Source of the DNA: Hoylesella marshii DSM 16973 = JCM 13450
GTDB taxonomy: Bacteria; Bacteroidota; Bacteroidia; Bacteroidales; Bacteroidaceae
DNA length: 64,000 bases
Assembly (NCBI RefSeq): GCF_000146675.1
Contig: NZ_GL397214.1
Coordinates: forward strand, 1,071,871 to 1,135,870
Direction: 5' to 3'
Within the stretch, counting starts at the first letter, position 1. Each line of letters opens with the position of its first letter. Shown here one piece after another: positions 17,899-25,170 of the stretch. Under the pieces are notes generated by a model. That model saw nothing but the letters and a program-made list of their open reading frames with translations. It ran no database searches and was not told the origin of the DNA. The position numbers were made by a program, and so were the translations under genes.

Positions 17899-18108
17899 TC
17901 AGGCTAACAGGTGGCCATTCCAATACGCATGAAGTGTTCCCTTGTTATCACGGTGGAGCGAGATACGGCCTTCTAACCATTCGGTCATGGCCATCTCTTG
18001 GGTTAAAGCTCCGTAATTGACCACACGTCCCTCATCGATTTCAAGGAAAAAGAGGGGTAAACGCTCGCCCGTCTCCAGCTGCAATTCGTGAGCGGCATAT
18101 CGTTTCAT
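17899..18108 (-). CDS. Small conserved-looking hypothetical protein (69 aa)
   Basis: The 69-residue protein is unrecognised. It begins MKRYAAHELQLETGERLPLF and contains an FFLEIDEGRVVNYG segment and an acidic/aromatic middle (EWLEGRISLHRD). No signal peptide or membrane segment is present. Support for its being real is position: its ATG overlaps the DUF4296 stop by four bases (ATGA), the same junction as between lspA and the DUF4296 gene, so it looks like the last gene of the ileS operon. Confidence 0.6.
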   Translation of the reverse strand: MKRYAAHELQLETGERLPLFFLEIDEGRVVNYGALTQEMAMTEWLEGRISLHRDNKGTLHAYWNGHLLA

Positions 18109-19061
18109 CGTTTTTGTGGCGGCATTAAGCGGGCTTTCTGCGGCGCTTGTTTCAACGATTTGATGAGCTGTTCATCCGCGGGAACTGCTTCCGGCAGTGT
18201 TGAGGGTACAACTCCATTGCTATCGGGTTTCGGCATGGCATCCTTCGGTGCTATGCTATCGGTGGGCGATGGCGTTTTCTTTCCATTGTCGTGCATCCTT
18301 ATCAACTGCACATGATAGATGCTCATCAGTCGCAAAGTGGTAGAGGGTACAGCGCTTCCCTGTAAGTTTGACAACATGAAATAGCCGCGTATCTCGCGTA
18401 TTCCAAGATGTGCCTCGTCGTCCAAGACCAATGAATAATGCGTAGCTGAAGTGATTTGTTGTGTCCGGGAGGCCACACTATCGTTGGCAAACCTCACAGC
18501 CAATACGGCAACTCCTTCGCGTAAACCGTCTTGGTAGATAAATTGCGCATCGAAATTGAGCATGATACGGTCGCCGCGATGATAGGTGGAATCGGCAGTA
18601 AGATAGAAAGATTGAACGCTATAAGGGGCTTTGGGAAGAAGGAAAAAAGACTTGTCACCCGTCCAAATGTCAGCGGTATCACCTTGAGCTGTCATCGCGC
18701 CAAACTTATTTAAATCGCTTGCAGAGGCTCCGAGGGCAACAGCATCGTCGTTGAAACGTTTTGCCAATCGCTCATAGATATCGTGCAAGCGGTCGGCATG
18801 CCGTGTATAATAAACTAAAGACGAATCGAACTCGGCTTTAGTGACACCGTACTTCCTGAAAACTGCTGCCTGATAAAGTTGTTGCTTATAACCGTCGACA
18901 GCACCGGCATTATTGTCCTGCAACATGGCTTCTGCCAAATGATAATCGTAAAGAATATCTTCCATCTCGCCGGGCTGTATATATTGGCTCGGCACTGATG
19001 GCTTGCAACTCCACAAAACGAGAACTGCAAACATGAAGAATATGACTTCTAAACGTTTCAA
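18105..19061 (-). CDS. DUF4296 domain lipoprotein
   Basis: This is a 318-residue lipoprotein. The signal MKRLEVIFFMFAVLVLWSC ends in a lipobox. It is followed by the DUF4296 signature near residues 30-110 (QYIQPGEMEDILYDYHLAEAML, YGVTKAEFDSSLVYYTRH). A central beta-rich region (about 140-250) and a Pro/Lys-rich C-terminal tail follow. The function is not established. The domain is widespread in Bacteroidetes and often lies beside lspA, as here, where the start overlaps lspA's stop by four bases. Confidence 0.85.
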   Translation of the reverse strand: MKRLEVIFFMFAVLVLWSCKPSVPSQYIQPGEMEDILYDYHLAEAMLQDNNAGAVDGYKQQLYQAAVFRKYGVTKAEFDSSLVYYTRHADRLHDIYERLAKRFNDDAVALGASASDLNKFGAMTAQGDTADIWTGDKSFFLLPKAPYSVQSFYLTADSTYHRGDRIMLNFDAQFIYQDGLREGVAVLAVRFANDSVASRTQQITSATHYSLVLDDEAHLGIREIRGYFMLSNLQGSAVPSTTLRLMSIYHVQLIRMHDNGKKTPSPTDSIAPKDAMPKPDSNGVVPSTLPEAVPADEQLIKSLKQAPQKARLMPPQKR

Positions 19062-19696
19062 TCCTTTTTCTTTTTAAGTCGGAAAGAGATGGTGGAAAGG
19101 TCTTGTCGGCAATAAATCATCAGCAAAACGAAACCTACGCTGATACAAGCATCGGCAAAATTGAAGACAGGACTGAAGAAAATAAACTCTTGACCGCCCC
19201 AAAACGGTACCCAATCAGGCCACGTCGAGACAATAAGAGGAAAGTAAAACATGTCTACCACCTTACCCATAAGGAATGGAGCATACCCATTTCCCCAAGG
19301 CACAAAGTAGGAAACATAGTAAGGAGACGAAGCATTAAAGATGAGACCATAGAACATACTGTCTATCATATTTCCCATTGCACCGGCCAAAACCATGGAA
19401 AGAAACACGATATAGCGAGTTCGTGCCTTGACCTTTACCTGCTTATAGAGATAAATCGCTATGACTCCGATAGCCAAGAGACGGAAGAGGCTGAGCATAA
19501 ATTTATTGATAAACGTCATGCCATATGCCATTCCGTTATTCTCAATGAAGCTGATGTAGAACCATTGGGTCACTTCTATGCTCTGATGCAGTGTCATATG
19601 GGTCTTTACTTCGATTTTTATGATTTGGTCGATAACAAGTATCGACAACACAATCAAGCAAGCCAACTTGCCATCGGAGTGAAGTATATTCTTCAT
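19058..19696 (-). CDS. lspA: Lipoprotein signal peptidase (signal peptidase II)
   Basis: This inner-membrane aspartyl protease cleaves prolipoproteins before the lipidated Cys. I start at the Met at 19696 (MKNILHSDGKLACLIVL). The frame extends 17 codons further but with unlikely sequence. It has four membrane segments, the ENNGMAYGM segment, and the two catalytic aspartates in GAMGNMIDSMFYG and FNFADACISVG. The length of 212 is slightly over the usual 160-200 owing to an insertion around the FVPWGNGYAPFLMGK loop, as in other Bacteroidales. The window encodes several lipoproteins that would be its substrates. Confidence 0.95.
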   Translation of the reverse strand: MKNILHSDGKLACLIVLSILVIDQIIKIEVKTHMTLHQSIEVTQWFYISFIENNGMAYGMTFINKFMLSLFRLLAIGVIAIYLYKQVKVKARTRYIVFLSMVLAGAMGNMIDSMFYGLIFNASSPYYVSYFVPWGNGYAPFLMGKVVDMFYFPLIVSTWPDWVPFWGGQEFIFFSPVFNFADACISVGFVLLMIYCRQDLSTISFRLKKKKD

Positions 19697-19775
19697 CTGT
19701 CTGTTTGTTGTTGAGAAATAAGGGCAGGCATCCATACACTGAAACACAGTACCTGCCCTTTATCTTCATAGATTT

Positions 19776-20156
19776 CTACCCTTTACGGGCGTTTTTCGAC
19801 TCCACACTCAACGTGGCATGGGGTACGGCACGCAGACGTTCTTTGGGTATCAACTCGCCCGTTATACGGTCGATGCCATAGGTTTTATTCTCTATACGCA
19901 CTAAAGCGGCCTCCAAACCCTGTATGAACTTCTGCTGACGACCTGCCAACTGAATGAGTTCTTCCTTGCTTTGCGTGGCACTACCTTCCTCCAACACCTT
20001 GTAAGTGGGTGAGGTATCGTCCACGTCGTTGCCGTCGGCATTCATCAAAGTACGCATCATTTGCTCGTAATCTCTTCGTGCCAAACGCAGCTTTTCATTA
20101 ATGATGGCTCTGAATTCTTCCAGCTCCGAATCACTATAACGTGTTTTCTCTGCCAT
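19776..20156 (-). CDS. TraR/DksA-family protein lacking zinc-finger cysteines
   Basis: This is a probable RNA polymerase-binding regulator of the DksA/TraR family, 126 residues from MAEKTRYSDSELEEF. An N-terminal helical hairpin with the acidic tip NADGNDVDDTSP is followed by a globular domain (RIENKTYGIDRITGELIPKERLRAVPHATL). The C4 zinc-finger pattern is absent: there is no Cys in the translated protein. Related Bacteroidetes proteins also have degenerate fingers, so loss of zinc is probably ancestral. It lies between ileS and lspA in the same operon. Confidence 0.85.
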   Translation of the reverse strand: MAEKTRYSDSELEEFRAIINEKLRLARRDYEQMMRTLMNADGNDVDDTSPTYKVLEEGSATQSKEELIQLAGRQQKFIQGLEAALVRIENKTYGIDRITGELIPKERLRAVPHATLSVESKNARKG

Positions 20157-20234
20157 AATAGATATAGTTAATGATATTTGAAAATAGAGGTTCGACAATC
20201 ATCGGTTTTAGCCATTGCCGTGTCCTCCCTATGT

Positions 20235-23200
20235 TTAAATCTTTTGAATGGATATGTTGAGTTTGAAATGATCAAAGTCTACCTCGGTTCCTTCGTTAGC
20301 TCCAATGGAGAGATGATTGGCCAACACTTGGCTCTTCACATAGTCGGCATAGTCGGCAATGGCAGCTTCCACGTCCGGATGCTTAGCTATCACGACATCG
20401 ATGCGGTCTGTTATCTCCAAGCCCGCTTCCTTTCTGAGGTTTTGAATGCGGTTGATTAACTCGCGTGCCATACCCTCTTTGCGGAGCGCATCTGTGAGTT
20501 GCACCTCTAAGGCCACAGTCAGGTTACCTTCATTGGCTACCAACCAGCCCGGAATATCTTCGCTGATAATCTCTACATCGGTAGCATCTACCGTCACCGA
20601 CTCACCTTCTACAGTGAAAGAGATACTGCCCGATTGTTCAAAAGCTGCAATCGCATCTTGGTCGAGCTTATCCATCTGTGCGGCAATGCTCTTCATCAAT
20701 TTGCCAAACTTTTTGCCCATTGTGCGGAAATTGCACTTTATCTTCTTCACAAGGACACCTGTTCCCTCCACGAAATGCAGCTCTTTCACATTCACCTCAT
20801 GCTTAATAAGGTCTGCAACGGCAGCGATATAGCGCTTTTGGGTCTCGTCGGTGGCAGGAATCATTATCTCTTGAAGGGGTTGTCGCACCTTGATATTCAC
20901 TTTGCGGCGCAGTGCCAAAACCATTGACGTTATCTTCTGAGCCATTCCCATGCGGGCTTCCAGCTCTTTGTCGATAAACATTTCGTTGGGTTCGGGATAG
21001 CTGCTGAGGTGTACGGAAAGGGCTTTCTCGCGCTTGGTTACGGCCATTAAGTCTATATAAAGTCTGTCAGCATAGAACGGAGTCATGGGTGCCAAGAGTT
21101 TGGCAACCGTCTCCAAGCAGGTATAAAGCGTCTGATAAGCACTGAGTTTATCCTTACTCATCTCTTTGCCCCAGAATCTTTTACGGTTCAAACGCACATA
21201 CCAATTGCTTAAATCGTCGTTTACGAAAGCATCGATGAGCCGTCCTGCACGGGTGGGGTCATAGTTTTCAAATTCCGATATGACAGCTTTCACCAGCGAA
21301 TGCAGACATGAAAGCACCCAACGGTCTATCTCCGGTCGTTCGTTTAACGGCACATCAGGTTCCGAATAGGTAAATCCGTCTACATTGGCATAGAGCGAGA
21401 AGAAAGAATAAGTATTGTAAAGTGTGCCGAAGAGCTTACGTCTCACCTCATCAACGCCGTTTTCATCGAACTTCAAGTTGTCCCATGGCTCGGAGTTTGT
21501 CATCATATAAAACCTTACGGCGTCAGCTCCGTACTTGTCGATCATATCAAACGGATTGACAACATTTCCCACTCGCTTGCTCATCTTGTTGCCTTTGGCA
21601 TCGAGGACAAGCCCTGTTGAGATGACGTTTTTAAAGGCAATACTGTCAAAAACCATAGTGGCAATGGCATGAAGGGTAAAGAACCAGCCGCGAGTTTGGT
21701 CTACTCCCTCGTTGATAAAGTCGGCCGGAAAGGCTAATCGGTTATCTATCGCCTCTTTGTTTTCAAACGGATAATGCACCTGAGCATAGGGCATGGCACC
21801 TGAATCGAACCATACGTCGATGAGATCGGTTTCCCGTTTCAAGGCTTTTCCTGTGTTGCTGACCAACACGATGTGGTCTACATAGGGGCGATGCATGTCT
21901 ATTCGTTCGTAGTTCTCTTTTGAATAATCTCCCGGAACGAATCCTTTCTCTTTCAAAGGATTCGTCTTCATGACACCGGCATTCACACTTTTCTCTATTT
22001 CAGCATAGAGTTCTTCCAGCGAACCGATGCAAATGGCTTCGCCGTCGTCGTTTTTCCATATCGGCAGAGGGGTGCCCCAAAAGCGGCTCCGGCTAAGATT
22101 CCAATCATTCAAGTTCTCCAACCAGTTGCCGAAACGTCCCGTACCGGTGGATTCAGGCTTCCAATGAATGGTTTTATTCAGTTCCGACATGCGTTCTTTC
22201 TTTGCCGTTGAACGGATAAACCACGAATCTAACGGGTAGTACAACACGGGCTTGTCGGTTCTCCAACAATGGGGATAGCTGTGCACATGCTTCTCTATCT
22301 TAAAGGCTTTATTGGCTGCTTTCAGGTCGATACAAATGGAAACATCCAGCGTTTCGTCTTTTTCGGTGAGACGTTCGTCATACGCATTCTTCACAAAACG
22401 GCCGGCATATCGACCCCATGCCTCACGATGGATGTAACGATTCACAAACTCCGCATCCAAATCCGCCATGTCATAATACTTGCCTTGTAGGTCTACGATG
22501 GGGCGTTGCATGCCGTTTTTATCAATCATCACAATGGGAGGAACACCTGCCTTGCGAGCTACGAGGGCATCATCGGCACCGAAATTCGGCGCAATATGCA
22601 CGATACCCGTACCGTCTTCGGTAGTAACATAATCGCCGGGGATGACCCTAAACGCACCGTTCTCCATGGGACTGACGAGCGGAAGCAACTGTTCGTACTC
22701 CATACCCACAAGGTCTGTACCCTTATAATGTGCGGTTATCGTCCACGGTATCACCTTATCGCCTTTCTTATACGTTTGCAAATCAACGTCTTTCCCTGCC
22801 TCATTGAAATATGCAGACACACGTGCTTCGGCAAGAACGACCGTTATCGGCTCGCCGGTGTACATGTTGTAACTGCGCACGGCCACATAGTCTATCTTCG
22901 GACCGACGCACAATGCCGAGTTCGCCGCTAATGTCCACGGGGTGGTTGTCCATGCTATGAAGTAGGCATTGCCCCACCCTTGCAACTCGGTTTTTGGCTT
23001 CTTGATGAGAAATTGGGCTGTAACGGTGGTATCCTTTACATCTCTGTAACAGCCCGGCTGGTTCAGTTCGTGGCTTGAAAGCCCTGTTCCCGCAGCGGGC
23101 GAATAGGGCTGTATGGTGTAGCCTTTATAGAGAAGGTTCTTTTCATAGAGCTGTTTCAAAAGCCACCAAAGGGTCTCTATATATTTATTGTCATAAGTAA

Positions 23201-23666
23201 TATAAGGATGATCGAGGTCTATGAAATAGCCCATGCTTTCCGTCAACCGCCTCCACTCTGTGGTAAACATCATGACATTCTCACGACATTTCCTGTTATA
23301 GTCTGCTACCGAGATGTATTTCTCAGAGTCTTTATTGTCTATATCGGCCTTTGTGATGCCCAATTCCTTTTCTACGCTCAATTCAACAGGCAGCCCGTGG
23401 GTGTCCCAGCCTGCCTTGCGGCGCACTTGGAAACCACGCATGGTCTTGTATCTGTTGAATGTATCTTTGATGGCACGTGCCAAAACATGGTGTATTCCGG
23501 GATGTCCGTTCGCCGAGGGAGGTCCCTCGAAGAAGATAAACGGCGGACAACCGTCGCGCTCTTCTATGGATTTTCGGAAAATGTCGTTCTGCTCCCACGA
23601 TGTCAATACTTCTCTATTAACAGCCGCGAGGTCAAGTCCTTTATGTTCGGCGAATTTCTCTGCCAT
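20235..23666 (-). CDS. ileS: Isoleucyl-tRNA synthetase
   Basis: IleS charges tRNA-Ile, with an editing domain that removes valine. The 1143-residue class I synthetase has the HIGH-like GHPGIHH (residues about 53-59), the editing-domain WTTTPWTLAANSAL, WFIRSTAKKERM, and the KMSKRVGN loop. The Arg after KMSK, the large size and the C-terminal extension fit the eukaryote-like IleRS2 group rather than E. coli-type IleRS, a group associated with low mupirocin sensitivity. That last point is inference. A full TTTG-N20-TATCTTTG promoter lies about 40 bp upstream. It heads the operon ileS, dksA-like, lspA, DUF4296, small ORF. Confidence 0.97.
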   Translation of the reverse strand: MAEKFAEHKGLDLAAVNREVLTSWEQNDIFRKSIEERDGCPPFIFFEGPPSANGHPGIHHVLARAIKDTFNRYKTMRGFQVRRKAGWDTHGLPVELSVEKELGITKADIDNKDSEKYISVADYNRKCRENVMMFTTEWRRLTESMGYFIDLDHPYITYDNKYIETLWWLLKQLYEKNLLYKGYTIQPYSPAAGTGLSSHELNQPGCYRDVKDTTVTAQFLIKKPKTELQGWGNAYFIAWTTTPWTLAANSALCVGPKIDYVAVRSYNMYTGEPITVVLAEARVSAYFNEAGKDVDLQTYKKGDKVIPWTITAHYKGTDLVGMEYEQLLPLVSPMENGAFRVIPGDYVTTEDGTGIVHIAPNFGADDALVARKAGVPPIVMIDKNGMQRPIVDLQGKYYDMADLDAEFVNRYIHREAWGRYAGRFVKNAYDERLTEKDETLDVSICIDLKAANKAFKIEKHVHSYPHCWRTDKPVLYYPLDSWFIRSTAKKERMSELNKTIHWKPESTGTGRFGNWLENLNDWNLSRSRFWGTPLPIWKNDDGEAICIGSLEELYAEIEKSVNAGVMKTNPLKEKGFVPGDYSKENYERIDMHRPYVDHIVLVSNTGKALKRETDLIDVWFDSGAMPYAQVHYPFENKEAIDNRLAFPADFINEGVDQTRGWFFTLHAIATMVFDSIAFKNVISTGLVLDAKGNKMSKRVGNVVNPFDMIDKYGADAVRFYMMTNSEPWDNLKFDENGVDEVRRKLFGTLYNTYSFFSLYANVDGFTYSEPDVPLNERPEIDRWVLSCLHSLVKAVISEFENYDPTRAGRLIDAFVNDDLSNWYVRLNRKRFWGKEMSKDKLSAYQTLYTCLETVAKLLAPMTPFYADRLYIDLMAVTKREKALSVHLSSYPEPNEMFIDKELEARMGMAQKITSMVLALRRKVNIKVRQPLQEIMIPATDETQKRYIAAVADLIKHEVNVKELHFVEGTGVLVKKIKCNFRTMGKKFGKLMKSIAAQMDKLDQDAIAAFEQSGSISFTVEGESVTVDATDVEIISEDIPGWLVANEGNLTVALEVQLTDALRKEGMARELINRIQNLRKEAGLEITDRIDVVIAKHPDVEAAIADYADYVKSQVLANHLSIGANEGTEVDFDHFKLNISIQKI

Positions 23667-23704
23667 ATTATTACCTTAATTTATGATGCTGTATTATTAG
23701 CGTG

Positions 23705-23736
23705 CAAAGATACAATATTTTCTCTGCCTAACCAAA
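23705..23736 (-). promoter_or_regulatory. Promoter of the ileS operon
   Basis: On the minus strand TTTG (23736-23733), 20 bp, TATCTTTG (23712-23705): a full match to the Bacteroidetes primary-sigma promoter, 38 bp upstream of the ileS ATG. Confidence 0.8.
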
Positions 23737-23865
23737 ATAAATAACCTAATTTTGGCTGCAAAGCTGTGAATAAAAAGCCGAAAAACAGGCTTTTCTTCTA
23801 TCAAAGACAAACGCCGTTACGACAAGTGCAAAGCACTGAAAATAAGCCAAATAAGTATCAGCATT

Positions 23866-23911
23866 GTAAAAGCTAAGCTCTTAGGCCGTCAAAGCTAAGC
23901 TATGATACGAT
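23866..23911. repeat. 22-bp period array B2
   Basis: Copies of aagctaagct or a close variant start at 23870, 23892, 23914 and 23936, an exact 22-bp period. The last two copies form the arms of the rpoD terminator hairpin. A related array lies at 17.63-17.72 kb. No gene is seen in the rest of the 23737-23998 gap. Confidence 0.8.
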
Positions 23912-23948
23912 AAAAGGTAAGCTTTCAACGCGTGAAAGCTTACCTTTT
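23912..23948 (-). terminator. Terminator of rpoD
   Basis: A perfect 15-bp inverted repeat (aaaaggtaagctttc, 7-nt loop, gaaagcttacctttt) lies 50 bp after the rpoD stop. The arms end in A/T runs on both strands, so it could act in either direction. Confidence 0.85.
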
Positions 23949-23998
23949 ATCTTTATGGATGAATGCCTCCCAAAAGAGGAAGGCTATCAATGAGTTGA

Positions 23999-24871
23999 TT
24001 ATCCCAAATATTTCATGAGGACTTTAACGTTTCCGCTGTCTCTTAACTTGGCTATACTTTTCTCTCGTATCTGACGAACACGCTCGCGAGTAAGCCCCAA
24101 ACGGTCGCCAATCTCTTCGAGACCTTTCTCATGACAACCAATTCCGAAGCATTCGCGGATAATGGTTATCTCGCGATCTTTAAGCACTTTGCACAATACA
24201 GTATTGAGTTCCTGTGCCATAGACTCGTGGTCTACGAGACGATCGGTACGACTGTCTTCACCACCGGCCATGACATCGAGCATGCAGTTTTCTTCTCCTT
24301 CCTGAAAAGGGGCATCTATACTGACGTGATGTCCATCAGCCATCAGGCTCTGCCCTATCTTTTCTTCGTCGATATGGGTAACGTCTGAAAGCTCGGAGAC
24401 CGACGGATGACGCTGATTCTCTTGCTCAAACTTATTGATTTCGTGGTTTATCTTGTTGAGAGAGCCAACCTGATTAAGTGGCAAACGCACGATACGGCTC
24501 TGTTCAGCGATAGCTTGAAGTATGCTTTGGCGTATCCACCATACGGCATAAGAGATAAACTTAAACCCTCGTGTCTCATCAAACTTCTGTGCGGCTTTAA
24601 TAAGTCCGATGTTTCCTTCATCTATTAAGTCAGTCAAAGTGAGACCTTGGTGCTGATATTGTTTGGCTACCGATACGACGAAACGCAAGTTGGCAGTCAC
24701 CAATTTGTCTTTTGCACGCTCGCCTTCGGGGCCTCCTTTCTTTATCTTTTGTGCTAATTCTATTTCTTCATCGATAGAAATCAATGGTGCACGGCCAATC
24801 TCAACGAGGTATTTATCTAAGGCTTCGCTCGATCGATTGGTTATACTCTTTTGTATCTTTAGCTGTCTCAT
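23999..24871 (-). CDS. rpoD: RNA polymerase primary sigma factor (RpoD/SigA)
   Basis: This is the housekeeping sigma-70 factor of Bacteroidetes type, 290 residues, lacking most of region 1.1. It has region 1.2 (DKYLVEIGRAPLISIDEEIELAQKI), region 2 with KLVTANLRFVVSVAKQYQ and the DLIDEGNIGLIKAAQKFDETRGFKFISYAVWWIRQSI core, region 3 (LPLNQVGSLNKI) and region 4 with the helix-turn-helix GLEEIGDRLGLTRERVRQIREKSIAKLR. It should recognise the TTTG/TAnnTTTG promoters noted throughout this window. Its own promoter element is TAATTTTG at 24952-24945. Confidence 0.96.
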   Translation of the reverse strand: MRQLKIQKSITNRSSEALDKYLVEIGRAPLISIDEEIELAQKIKKGGPEGERAKDKLVTANLRFVVSVAKQYQHQGLTLTDLIDEGNIGLIKAAQKFDETRGFKFISYAVWWIRQSILQAIAEQSRIVRLPLNQVGSLNKINHEINKFEQENQRHPSVSELSDVTHIDEEKIGQSLMADGHHVSIDAPFQEGEENCMLDVMAGGEDSRTDRLVDHESMAQELNTVLCKVLKDREITIIRECFGIGCHEKGLEEIGDRLGLTRERVRQIREKSIAKLRDSGNVKVLMKYLG

Positions 24872-24944
24872 CTTTTATAAACCTTAATCTTTACTAACTT
24901 ACTGAATACCAATTTAATACATAAAACTTACAGAGAAAACGTTG

Positions 24945-24952
24945 CAAAATTA
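24945..24952 (-). promoter_or_regulatory. Promoter -7 element of rpoD
   Basis: The minus strand reads TAATTTTG followed by CAACG, a TAnnTTTG match 73 bp before the rpoD start. No -33 TTTG is at the right spacing. Confidence 0.55.
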
Positions 24953-25046
24953 CAAAAAATACAGTTACACATGTGTTAAAATAGAGAAAACATTTAGCCA
25001 ATAATCGTTAATATCTTCTATTTCATTCGTTTCTTTTGAAGCCATA

Positions 25047-25080
25047 AAATAGCGATACGGAGGGTTCCACATCGCTATTT
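25047..25080 (-). terminator. Hairpin downstream of htpG
   Basis: A 10-bp perfect inverted repeat (aaatagcgat, 14-nt loop, atcgctattt) lies about 90 bp beyond the htpG stop. The trailing sequence is only weakly T-rich, so termination is plausible but not certain. The remainder of the 24953-25170 gap has no gene that I can see. Confidence 0.5.
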
Positions 25081-25170
25081 CATGGTCATCAGCCCGCCAT
25101 TGGAGAGGAATAAAAGCCTCGCCGTTCGGCTAAGACTGTCATGCTACAGATGAACTGAAAGATTGTCACC

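Noticed and set aside
17778-18020. An 80-codon plus-strand ORF
   Set aside because: It overlaps the 69-aa ORF on the other strand, which has better coupling evidence, and has no promoter or motif.
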